Assembly: GCA_022866185.1 (NCBI GenBank)
Contig: JALHUG010000033.1
Span: forward strand, 1 to 8,476
Origin: Dehalococcoidia bacterium
Lineage (GTDB): Bacteria > Chloroflexota > Dehalococcoidia > SM23-28-2
Direction: 5' to 3'
DNA length: 8,476 nt
The notes under the pieces are model-generated. The model did no database searches. It was not told the origin of the DNA and saw only the letters and a program-made list of their open reading frames with translations. Positions 1-5,973 of this stretch are shown here, piece after piece; within the stretch, counting starts at the first letter, position 1, and each line of letters begins with the position of its first letter. The translations under genes were made by a program, and so were the position numbers.

Positions 1-1044
1 CACCGAACCGATTCGGCAGACTCTCCCCAGATCGCTACGCACGAGGTCGACGATCATGAGATTCTCCGCCCTGTCCTTGACGCTCTCCATCAGGGAAAGA
101 GCCAGCTCCCGGTCTCGTTCCGGGGTTAGCCCTCGGGGGCGGGTGCCCTTTATCGGGCGGCTTCTCACCTGGCGCCCCCCAACCCAAAGGAACTCCTCCG
201 GCGAGGCGCTCACGACGGTCAGCTCCGGAAAGCCGAGGTAGGCCGCAAAGGGAGCGGGGTTTACCCGCCTCAGGCGCCGGTAGAGCTGCCAAGGCTCCTC
301 CCGCAGCGGCCCCTGGAATCGCTGCGAGAGGTTCACCTGGTAGATGTCGCCAGCCGTCAGATACGCCTTGGCCCTGCCGACCGCTGCCAGATACTGCTCT
401 CGGTCAAAGTTGGACCGGAGGGTATCAGCCGCCGATGCTCGGGGGGCGACTGTAGGCTCTTCGCCAGTCTCCAGACCATGGAGGTGGGCCATCACCCACT
501 CCAGGCGCTGGGCAGCCGCCTGCTGGTCGCGATCAGGAAGGCCGGTGGCCACAATCCAGGCACGGCCGCTGCTGCGCTGGTGAACGAGGGACCAGTCATA
601 GAAGGCCAGGCACATCTCAGGTAGGGCCAGGTCGTCCCGGCTGCGGCTGGGCAGTCGCTCCAGGTGCTGAGCCAGGTCGTAGCCCAGATAGCCGATGGCC
701 CCGCCCTGGAGAAGCGGCAGGTCAGGAACTGGAGGGATCGCGTGGGCCGTGAGCAGGTGGCGCAGGGCCGAGAAGGGATCCGAACCCATCGGGCGGCGGC
801 GGTTGCCTATCTCCACCCAGGCCTCCCTCCCGCGGCTTTTGAGGATCAGGAACGGGTCGGCGGCCAGAAAGGAGTAGCCTCCACCCCAGCCACCGCCGGT
901 GCCGTCCGCAGCCGAATCGAGGAGCACGGGATAGGGCTCACCCAGGAAAGCGCGAAAGACGTCAGCAGGGTCCGAGAGCATCAGGCTGACGAAGCAGGTA
1001 TGCTCCTGGGTGATAGGGGCATGCAGAAGATGCAAGGCTTCCAT
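1..1044 (-). CDS. pabB: Aminodeoxychorismate synthase component I (PabB), 3'-truncated by window edge
   Basis: By family, this enzyme converts chorismate plus ammonia (from a PabA glutaminase) to 4-amino-4-deoxychorismate for p-aminobenzoate and folate synthesis in the cytoplasm. I translated 348 codons from the ATG at 1044 to the window edge. Visible chorismate-binding motifs are GGAIGYLGYD in the N-terminal half, GDIYQVNLSQRF from residue 232, ASPEEF, RPIKGTRPRG with K299, and DRAEN (324-328) leading into IVDLVRSDLGRV. The PIKGT lysine is typical of PabB; anthranilate synthase (TrpE) normally has PIAGT there, so PabB is favoured. About 100 C-terminal residues are missing. The start is uncertain: an in-frame GTG at 1059 would add five residues, an in-frame TAG lies at 1080-1078, and neither start has a clear ribosome binding site. 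A weak promoter-like pair (TTGATC 1103-1098, TAGGCT 1080-1075, 17-bp spacer) lies just upstream. It is divergent from the Gre-fusion gene; no PabA gene is in the window. Confidence 0.9.
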   Translation of the reverse strand, partial: MEALHLLHAPITQEHTCFVSLMLSDPADVFRAFLGEPYPVLLDSAADGTGGGWGGGYSFLAADPFLILKSRGREAWVEIGNRRRPMGSDPFSALRHLLTAHAIPPVPDLPLLQGGAIGYLGYDLAQHLERLPSRSRDDLALPEMCLAFYDWSLVHQRSSGRAWIVATGLPDRDQQAAAQRLEWVMAHLHGLETGEEPTVAPRASAADTLRSNFDREQYLAAVGRAKAYLTAGDIYQVNLSQRFQGPLREEPWQLYRRLRRVNPAPFAAYLGFPELTVVSASPEEFLWVGGRQVRSRPIKGTRPRGLTPERDRELALSLMESVKDRAENLMIVDLVRSDLGRVCRIGSV

Positions 1045-1099
1045 AGACGAATATGCCACGAGGATGTGCAGCCTAGCCTACGAAAGCACTCAGATAAGA

Positions 1100-1126
1100 T
1101 CAACCACCTACTACCGTTGGCGCCAT
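1100..1126 (-). promoter_or_regulatory. Possible leader-peptide ORF upstream of pabB
   Basis: On the minus strand an 8-codon ORF (MAPTVVGG, stop TGA at 1102-1100) starts at ATG 1126. A purine-rich AAGGGAGGTAGG stretch lies directly upstream (about 1139-1128), a much better Shine-Dalgarno sequence than pabB itself has. It ends about 55 nt before the pabB ATG. The codons are not enriched for one amino acid, so classical amino-acid attenuation is not suggested. It may be coincidence; no promoter clearly serving it was found. Confidence 0.25.
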
Positions 1127-1151
1127 TCCTACCTCCCTTATGGACTGAACA

Positions 1152-1181
1152 CCGAGGTCGCGAGAGCGACGGCTGCCTCGG
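1152..1181. other. Bulged hairpin in the pabB / Gre-fusion divergent region
   Basis: CCGAGG (1152-1157) pairs with CCTCGG (1176-1181) and TCGC (1158-1161) with GCGA (1166-1169). This closes a GAGA tetraloop (GNRA type on the plus-strand reading), with an unpaired CGGCTG (1170-1175) on one side. No T tract follows on either strand, so it is not a standard intrinsic terminator. Beyond this hairpin, the leader ORF and the promoters described separately, positions 1045-1266 hold no gene I can support. Confidence 0.35.
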
Positions 1182-1266
1182 ATGCCTAACCACGCCCCCA
1201 ACTTTGAGGCACCATAGTGTCAGCGACATACCCGGCGGGACAATGTGCTGGACGAGTACAGGGTGA

Positions 1267-1295
1267 TTGACACTCGTATCTGACGTTCCTAGAAT
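1267..1295 (+). promoter_or_regulatory. Sigma-70-type promoter of the Gre-fusion gene
   Basis: TTGACA (1267-1272, perfect -35) is separated by exactly 17 bp from TAGAAT (1290-1295, five of six matches to the -10). Transcription should start near 1301-1303, only a few bases before the ATG at 1306. Possible upstream in-frame starts (TTG 1267, ATG 1294) lie inside the promoter and would not be in this transcript. Confidence 0.75.
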
Positions 1296-1305
1296 GGGCG
1301 ATAGG

Positions 1306-2136
1306 ATGGCTGACAAAGCGGAAGGCGCCAGTGCCGGCAGCAGCCGGGAGGTTGTGAGTCTGTCTCAGGCTGCTGCCCTTTTCCTGTCTGGCCTGGCTCC
1401 CGAAGTGCGCCAGGAGACTCAGGGTGAGGTTTATCGCTTCGCCCGCTGGTACGGGGCGGATCGCCCTATGGAGGAACTGCGAGGCCATGATGTAGCCCTC
1501 TATGCCGAATCCCTGGGCGCGGCCACAGCCGATGTCGTCCGTCGGGCTGAGGCCCTTCGTTCCTTTCTGGCGTTCGCCAAGAAAGAGCGCCTCACCGCCA
1601 CCAACCTGGCCACTCACCTACGCCTGCGCAAGAGTCCCCAGAGTACTGAGGGTGCTGCGACCACGCCGGGCACACCATCGCAACTGACGGCTGAGGGGCA
1701 TACCTCCCTCAGCGCTGAGCTGAAGTCTCTGAAGGCTCAGCGGCCCCACATCGCCGAGGATCTGCGACGGGCGATGGCAGACAAGGATTTCCGCGAGAAC
1801 GCTCCGTTGGACGCTGCGCGCGAGCACCAGGCGCATGTGGAGGGACGCATACGCCAGCTAGAAACTATTCTAAAGCACGCAGAAATGGTCGGCGGCGAGA
1901 CGGCTCCGGGGGCTAGAACCCATCTGGGCAGCACCGTTATTCTGCGTGACCTCGCATCGGGGTCAGCGGTGCGCTACACGCTGGTCAGCCCCAGCGAGGT
2001 CAGTCCAAGCGAAGGCAAGATATCCATCGCTTCGCCGGTGGGCAAGGCACTAATAAATCGCACTGTCGGCGATGAGGTGGAGGTCTCGGTGCCGGTCGGT
2101 CGCCGTCACTTTCGCATCGAGGAGATACAGGGCTAA
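1306..2136 (+). CDS. GreA/GreB-type transcription elongation factor with N-terminal integrase SAM-like domain
   Basis: The 276-residue product has two parts. Residues 17-108 resemble the SAM-like core-binding domain of tyrosine recombinases: helical, with VYRFARWYG, a central HDVALYAESL and RRAEALRSFLAFAKKERL before ATHLRLRK. After a Ser/Thr/Pro-rich linker (109-126), residues 127-195 form the Gre coiled coil (start LTAEG, then DFRENAPLDAAREHQ). D161 and E164 align with the acidic tip residues D41 and E44 of E. coli GreA, which hold the catalytic Mg2+ for transcript cleavage. Residues 206-274 are the FKBP-like C-terminal domain (GSTVILRDL, EGKISIASPVGKAL, VGDEVEVSVP). The expected role is rescue of backtracked RNA polymerase; the extra domain may add DNA or protein contacts (inference). 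Typical GreA is about 158 residues. There is no recombinase catalytic domain. ATG 1306 is chosen because the promoter overlaps the earlier starts; no Shine-Dalgarno sequence at useful spacing is seen. It converges on gltA, 60 bp between stops, with no clear terminator there. Confidence 0.85.
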   Translation: MADKAEGASAGSSREVVSLSQAAALFLSGLAPEVRQETQGEVYRFARWYGADRPMEELRGHDVALYAESLGAATADVVRRAEALRSFLAFAKKERLTATNLATHLRLRKSPQSTEGAATTPGTPSQLTAEGHTSLSAELKSLKAQRPHIAEDLRRAMADKDFRENAPLDAAREHQAHVEGRIRQLETILKHAEMVGGETAPGARTHLGSTVILRDLASGSAVRYTLVSPSEVSPSEGKISIASPVGKALINRTVGDEVEVSVPVGRRHFRIEEIQG

Positions 2137-2196
2137 CCCCTCGACCTCGCTCTGCTTCTGGGGATCTGCCGCTGTCTTGGCCGCCGCTTTTGTGTC

Positions 2197-3330
2197 CTAC
2201 TTCCTCTCGCTGATGGGAATGTAGGGCAGGTCCACAGGCCCCACGTACTTCAGCAGAGGACGCAGGAGGATGTTGTCGGCCCACTGCTCCAGGATCTGGG
2301 TGATCCAGCCGGGCATTCGGCCCAAAGCAAACATGGGGATGAATAAGTCTTCAGGGATGCCTAGCAGGCTGTAGGCAGCGCCGGCGTAGAAGTCCACATT
2401 GACGTAGATCCCTCGCTCTCGGTAAGGGGCCATAGCCTCCTCCACGCGACTCAGGATCTGGAACCACTTGACCTGGCCGTACTTCTCGCCCATGTGGCGG
2501 ACGCGGTCGCGCAGGTGACGGGCGCGGGGGTCTTCGGTTTTGTACACGCGGTGGCCAAAGCCCATGACTCGCTTTTTTGCAGCGATTGCGTCCTTAACCC
2601 ACTGCTCGGCTCGCTCCGGCTCGCCAATCTCGGCGGTCATCGTCATGACTGCCTGCGCTGCCCCGCCGTGGGCGGGTCCCTTCAGGGTGGCGATAGCCGA
2701 AACGATAGCGGCGTGCATGTCGGCGTTGGTACCAGTGGTCACGCGGGCGGCGAAGGCCGAGGCGTTGGAGCTATGGTCGGCATGCAAGAGCAGGTCCAAG
2801 TCTATGGCCCGAGCGCTCTCCGCGTCGGGCTTCTCCCCCTTGAGCATGTAGAGGAAGTTGGCGGCGTGGTTCAGACTGGGGTCGGGGGCCACCGCCTTCT
2901 GGCCCTTGCGGATGCGCTCGTGAGCGGCAACGATAGTGGCCGTCTGAGCGGTGAGGCGGATCGCCTTGCGCAGGTTGGCTGCCGGGGAGTTGTCCTCGGT
3001 GTCCGGGTCGAACGTGGCCAGAGCGGAAACCCCGGTTCTGAGAGCGTCCATCGGGTGGGTGGCCTTGACCAGGTCGATGATCTGGAGGATCTGCGGTGGC
3101 AGTGCTCGGTTCTCGGCCAGGCTGCGTGACAGGTCGTCCAGCTCCTTCTGGGTGGGCAGCTTGCCGTGCCACAGCAGGTAGCATACCTCCTCGAAGGTAG
3201 ACTTCTCGGCTAGGTCGTGGATGTCGTAGCCGTGATAGATGAGCTTGCCGAGCTTGCCATCTATTTTGCTGGACTCCGTCTTATCGATAACGACTCCCTT
3301 GAGTCCTCGGGCCAGTTGTTCTTCAGTCAT
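2197..3330 (-). CDS. gltA: Citrate synthase (short, Bacillus-type)
   Basis: By family it condenses oxaloacetate and acetyl-CoA to citrate, the entry step of the TCA cycle, in the cytoplasm. The 377-residue length fits the short prokaryotic citrate synthase / 2-methylcitrate synthase group rather than the longer E. coli GltA type. The catalytic triad is visible as H221 (in LKGPAHGG), H260 (in MGFGHRVYKTEDPR, the family signature) and D313 (in NVDFYAG). Also present are HADHSSNAS (183-191) and PMFALGRMPGW near the C-terminus. The start at 3330 is supported by a strong AGGGGAGGGAG ribosome binding site ending 8 nt upstream. The gene is divergent from nadE and has its own strong promoter and a structured leader. 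2-Methylcitrate synthase cannot be excluded from sequence alone, but no prp (methylcitrate) genes are nearby, so citrate synthase is preferred. Confidence 0.95.
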   Translation of the reverse strand: MTEEQLARGLKGVVIDKTESSKIDGKLGKLIYHGYDIHDLAEKSTFEEVCYLLWHGKLPTQKELDDLSRSLAENRALPPQILQIIDLVKATHPMDALRTGVSALATFDPDTEDNSPAANLRKAIRLTAQTATIVAAHERIRKGQKAVAPDPSLNHAANFLYMLKGEKPDAESARAIDLDLLLHADHSSNASAFAARVTTGTNADMHAAIVSAIATLKGPAHGGAAQAVMTMTAEIGEPERAEQWVKDAIAAKKRVMGFGHRVYKTEDPRARHLRDRVRHMGEKYGQVKWFQILSRVEEAMAPYRERGIYVNVDFYAGAAYSLLGIPEDLFIPMFALGRMPGWITQILEQWADNILLRPLLKYVGPVDLPYIPISERK

Positions 3331-3360
3331 TGCTCTAGCTCCCTCCCCTGGACTCAGGGT

Positions 3361-3387
3361 AAAAACAAGGAGCCGCTAAGAGCTCCT
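3361..3387 (-). terminator. Terminator-like hairpin in the gltA leader (candidate attenuator)
   Basis: Read on the minus strand, AGGAGC (3387-3382) pairs with GCTCCT (3373-3368) around an 8-nt loop, followed by TGTTTTT (3367-3361). That is the form of an intrinsic terminator. It lies between the gltA promoter and its ATG, where it could only act on the gltA transcript. The 6-bp stem is short, so it may be a partial or regulated stop. A second inverted repeat sits just upstream at 3388-3407. Confidence 0.5.
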
Positions 3388-3407
3388 AAGCAGAATCCCC
3401 TCTGCTT
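3388..3407 (-). other. Upstream leader hairpin of gltA, overlapping an 8-codon ORF
   Basis: AAGCAGA (3407-3401, minus) and TCTGCTT (3394-3388) are perfect inverted repeats with a 6-nt loop, abutting the terminator-like hairpin. An ATG at 3412 opens an 8-codon frame (MSSRGDSA) through this hairpin, ending at TAG 3388-3386, exactly where the next stem begins. It has no Shine-Dalgarno sequence, so translation is doubtful, but the position is that of a leader peptide. Confidence 0.35.
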
Positions 3408-3436
3408 GACATAGATCGGGTTATGGCTCTCGTGTC

Positions 3437-3465
3437 ATTATAATCCTGTCCGCTGAGGTTGTAAA
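3437..3465 (-). promoter_or_regulatory. Sigma-70-type promoter of gltA
   Basis: On the minus strand TTTACA (3465-3460, five of six) is separated by 17 bp from a perfect TATAAT (3442-3437). Transcription should start near 3430, giving a leader of about 100 nt with two hairpins. ATTATAAT (3437-3444) is self-complementary, but no -35 at proper distance exists on the plus strand (TTGACA at 3406-3411 is 27 bp away), so I assign it to gltA only. Confidence 0.75.
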
Positions 3466-3506
3466 TCATTTGCACTCGTCCAGAACGTTGGTGATGAATC
3501 ATTGGC
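3464..3506. promoter_or_regulatory. Paired 10-bp boxes between the gltA and nadE promoters (candidate operator)
   Basis: AATCATTTGC (3464-3473) and AATCATTGGC (3497-3506) are direct repeats with one mismatch, 33 bp apart, about three helical turns. Each lies in a short odd-length palindrome: AAAT-C-ATTT (3463-3471) and ATGA-A-TCAT (3494-3502). The first overlaps the gltA -35 by two bases; the second is 14 bp upstream of the nadE -35. This is where a shared regulator could bind. No known regulator motif is recognised. Confidence 0.3.
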
Positions 3507-3520
3507 GCAGTGAAATCGGC

Positions 3521-3550
3521 TTGACCCTGCTTTCGGCGAAAGACGATAAT
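3521..3550 (+). promoter_or_regulatory. Sigma-70-type promoter of nadE
   Basis: TTGACC (3521-3526) and GATAAT (3545-3550) each match five of six consensus bases, with an 18-bp spacer. Transcription should start near 3557, so the leader would be only about 11 nt, just long enough for the AGGGGGGTGAT ribosome binding site (3557-3567) next to the GTG start at 3568. Confidence 0.6.
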
Positions 3551-3567
3551 CGCTTCAGGGGGGTGAT

Positions 3568-5301
3568 GTGCGTACGTTGCGTCTTGGGCTGGCCCAGATA
3601 AACACCACCGTCGGCGACCTGGAAGGCAACGCTGCCAAGGTCCTAGACTACGTGGGCCGGGCGCGTGAGCTGGGCGTCGACGTGCTCAGCTTTCCCGAGA
3701 TGACCATCACTGGCTACCCGCCCGAAGACCTGCTGCTGCGCCCCCAGTTCATCCGCGACAACCTGGCCGTCCTGGAGCGGGTGGTGAAGGGCTGCCGGGG
3801 CATCACCGCCGTGGTGGGTTTCGTCGACCGCGAGCGTGACATCCACAATGCCGCCGCCATCATCCACGATGGGCGGCTGGTGGACGTCTACCACAAGCAG
3901 TTCCTCCCCAACTACGGCGTCTTCGACGAGAACCGCTACTTTCAGGCGGGGACGAGGTGCCCGGTGTACGTGATGGCTGGCATCGGCGTGGGGGTGAGCA
4001 TCTGCGAGGACATCTGGTACCCAGACGACCCCACGCGAGCGCAGGCGCACGCTGGCGCGCAGGTGATCATCAACATCAACGGCTCGCCCTACCACCTGGG
4101 CAAGCGGCACTTCCGCGAGCACATGCTGGCCACTCGTGCCAGCGACTACGCCGTCTTCATCAGCTACACCAATCAGGTGGGCGGGCAGGACGAGCTCGTT
4201 TTCGATGGCGCCAGCACGGTGGTGAGCCCTGGGGGTGAGGTTGTGGCTCAGGCAGCCGCCTTCGAGGAGGAGCTGTTGATCTGTGATCTGGATGTGGAGG
4301 AGACGTTTCAGGCTCGCCTCCACGAGCCGCGACGGCGCAGGCAAAGGCTGGCCTCTGCCGCCGGCGCTTCTGTGGCCACGGTGCATGTGTCCGATGAGCC
4401 GTTGGCGAACAAGAAGCCGCCCGTGGAGCATCGTCAGGCTCCCTCCCTGGGCGACGACGCTGAGGTGTATAGCGCGCTGGTGCTGGGCACCCGCGATTAC
4501 CTGCTGAAGAACGGCTTTCGGAAGGCGGTCATTGGCCTATCGGGGGGCGTCGATTCCAGCCTGGTGGCGGCAATCGCGGTGGACGCTCTCGGCGGGGAAA
4601 ACGTGGTGGGCGTGGCCATGCCCTCACGCTTCTCCTCCGAGGGGAGCATCAGGGACGCCCGCGAGCTGGCCGACAGCCTGGGCATTCAACTGATGACCAT
4701 CCCCATCGAGGGGCCCTTCACCGCTTTCCTCGACCTCCTCAGCGACCCTTTCGCCGGCAGCGAGTTCGGGGTGACCGAGGAGAACATCCAGTCGCGCATC
4801 CGTGGCCTTATCAGCATGGCCCTGTCGAACAAGTTCGGCTGGCTGGTGCTGGCCACTGGCAACAAGAGCGAGATGGCTACCGGCTATGCCACTCTCTACG
4901 GCGACATGGCCGGCGGCTTCGCCGTCATCAAGGATGTGCCTAAGACTCTGGTCTATCGCCTGGCCCGCTATCGCAACGGCTTGGGGCCAAAGCCGGTCAT
5001 TCCCCAAAGCGTCATCGAGAAGGAGCCCTCGGCGGAGCTGCGCCCCAACCAGCGGGACGCGGACACTCTGCCGCCGTACGAGACGCTCGACTCCATCCTC
5101 GAGGCCTACGTGGAGGATGACAAGAGCGTCGATGAGATAGCGGCCATGGGCTTCGATGAGGAGTTGGTGAAGCGGGTGATGGCCATGGTGGACGGAAGTG
5201 AGTACAAGCGTCGTCAGGCTCCTCCCGGCGTGAAGATCAGCCCGCGCGCCTTCGGCCGCGACCGTCGCCTGCCGATAGCCAATCGCTACAAGGGTTACTA
5301 G
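3568..5301 (+). CDS. nadE: Glutamine-dependent NAD+ synthetase
   Basis: By family it catalyses the last step of NAD+ synthesis, amidating deamido-NAD+ with ATP and glutamine-derived ammonia in the cytoplasm. The 577-residue product has the two-domain architecture. An N-terminal nitrilase-type glutaminase (about 1-265) has the Glu-Lys-Cys triad E44 (FPEMT), K110 (VYHKQFLPNYGVFDE) and C146 (SICEDIWYP). A C-terminal synthetase domain (about 290-577) has the ATP-binding P-loop SGGVDS (325-330), ATGNKSEMATGY, and the KPVIPQSVIEKEPSAELRP region (475-493). Having its own glutaminase, it does not depend on free ammonia, unlike the short NadE of about 275 residues. The GTG start is preferred because the ribosome binding site precedes it and the protein begins with the family's usual RLGLAQIN strand. 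The gene is first of a probable operon, 6 bp before the HAD gene, and divergent from gltA. Confidence 0.96.
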   Translation: MRTLRLGLAQINTTVGDLEGNAAKVLDYVGRARELGVDVLSFPEMTITGYPPEDLLLRPQFIRDNLAVLERVVKGCRGITAVVGFVDRERDIHNAAAIIHDGRLVDVYHKQFLPNYGVFDENRYFQAGTRCPVYVMAGIGVGVSICEDIWYPDDPTRAQAHAGAQVIININGSPYHLGKRHFREHMLATRASDYAVFISYTNQVGGQDELVFDGASTVVSPGGEVVAQAAAFEEELLICDLDVEETFQARLHEPRRRRQRLASAAGASVATVHVSDEPLANKKPPVEHRQAPSLGDDAEVYSALVLGTRDYLLKNGFRKAVIGLSGGVDSSLVAAIAVDALGGENVVGVAMPSRFSSEGSIRDARELADSLGIQLMTIPIEGPFTAFLDLLSDPFAGSEFGVTEENIQSRIRGLISMALSNKFGWLVLATGNKSEMATGYATLYGDMAGGFAVIKDVPKTLVYRLARYRNGLGPKPVIPQSVIEKEPSAELRPNQRDADTLPPYETLDSILEAYVEDDKSVDEIAAMGFDEELVKRVMAMVDGSEYKRRQAPPGVKISPRAFGRDRRLPIANRYKGY

Positions 5302-5307
5302 CCGCCG

Positions 5308-5919
5308 ATGCCGATTCAAGCGGTCTTCTTCGACTACGGCGGCGTCATTGGCCGCCTCGACCGCCAGGAGATGGCTCGCCTGGAGGACAAGTACGGGCTG
5401 CCTCGGGGCGGGTTCTGGCACGCGCTGTTCGAGATCCCCGAGTGGTACGAGGTGGAGGTCGGTCGTAGCTCGGAGCGCGAGTGGCTGAAGGGGGCACTGG
5501 ACAAGCTGTACGAGCTGGCCGGGCAGCCGATCCCCGGAATTCGTCAGGACTGGCACCACATCTGGAAGGGCGTCGACGAAGGGGTCGTCTCTCTGGCTCG
5601 AGGGCTCCGGTCGCGCTACAAGGTGGGCATGATCAGCAACGCCACCAAGAACCTGGAGGACGTCCTGGCGAACCATCACGGCATCATCGACCTGTTCGAT
5701 GTGGTCATCAACTCGGCGCGGGTGGGCCTGGCCAAGCCCGACGTGCGCATCTACCACCTGGCCGCCGAAAGGCTGGGGGTGCCCGTCTCTGCCTGCGTGT
5801 TCACCGACGACCTCGTCCACAACATTGAGGGGGCGCGGGCCGCCGGCATGCATGCCTTCCACTTCCAGGGCGTCGCCGACCTGGAGCGCCAACTGCGGGC
5901 GCTGGGGCTCGAATGGTAG
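5308..5919 (+). CDS. HAD-superfamily hydrolase (phosphatase-like), subfamily I
   Basis: This is a 203-residue cytoplasmic protein with all four HAD motifs. Motif I is FFDYGGVIGRLD with nucleophile D9; motif II is MISNAT with S110; motif III is LAKPD with K143; motif IV is VFTDDLVHNIEGA with D167 and D168. Residues 14-90 form a helical cap. The position two after the nucleophile, usually Asp (general acid), is Gly11. Such FDxGG/FDxGN motifs occur in the YihX-like branch, whose E. coli member is a sugar-phosphate phosphatase. The substrate cannot be read from sequence. It starts 6 bp after nadE with no good ribosome binding site at normal spacing, so translational coupling to nadE is likely. 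A role linked to nucleotide metabolism is possible but is inference from position alone. Confidence 0.85.
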   Translation: MPIQAVFFDYGGVIGRLDRQEMARLEDKYGLPRGGFWHALFEIPEWYEVEVGRSSEREWLKGALDKLYELAGQPIPGIRQDWHHIWKGVDEGVVSLARGLRSRYKVGMISNATKNLEDVLANHHGIIDLFDVVINSARVGLAKPDVRIYHLAAERLGVPVSACVFTDDLVHNIEGARAAGMHAFHFQGVADLERQLRALGLEW

Positions 5920-5931
5920 GCTTCGCCTGCC
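5915..5931 (+). other. Small hairpin over the HAD stop codon
   Basis: GGTAGGC (5915-5921) can pair with GCCTGCC (5925-5931) with one G-U pair and a 3-nt loop, enclosing the TAG stop at 5917-5919. No T tract follows. It could mark an mRNA processing or partial-termination point between the HAD gene and the serpin gene 54 bp downstream, but this is weak. Confidence 0.25.
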
Positions 5932-5973
5932 AGCCCGACCAAACGCGGAAGAAATGTGGGAAGGGGGCAGACC

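Noticed and set aside
664..1266. 200-codon plus-strand frame at the left end
   Set aside because: It overlaps pabB antisense for most of its length and runs through the intergenic control region; the PabB reading is clearly the real one.
2137..2196. Bidirectional terminator between the Gre-fusion gene and gltA
   Set aside because: Expected for convergent genes, but I could find only weak, widely spaced pairings and no T tract after a stem.
2494..3129. 211-codon plus-strand frame opposite citrate synthase
   Set aside because: Gly/Val-rich shadow of gltA, whose catalytic triad is intact on the other strand.
3406..3444. TTGACA and TATAAT on the plus strand as a second rightward promoter
   Set aside because: The spacing is 27 bp, far from the 16-18 bp needed. 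The TATAAT is part of a self-complementary octamer that fits the minus-strand gltA promoter at 17 bp.
3643..4431. 262-codon minus-strand frame opposite the NadE glutaminase domain
   Set aside because: Antisense shadow of nadE; no recognisable motifs and no ribosome binding site.
4624..5892. 422-codon open frame on the minus strand across nadE and the HAD gene
   Set aside because: It lies opposite two clear enzyme genes with intact motifs. Its translation is Val/His/Asp/Leu-rich low-complexity with no family features, as expected for the antisense of GC-rich coding DNA.
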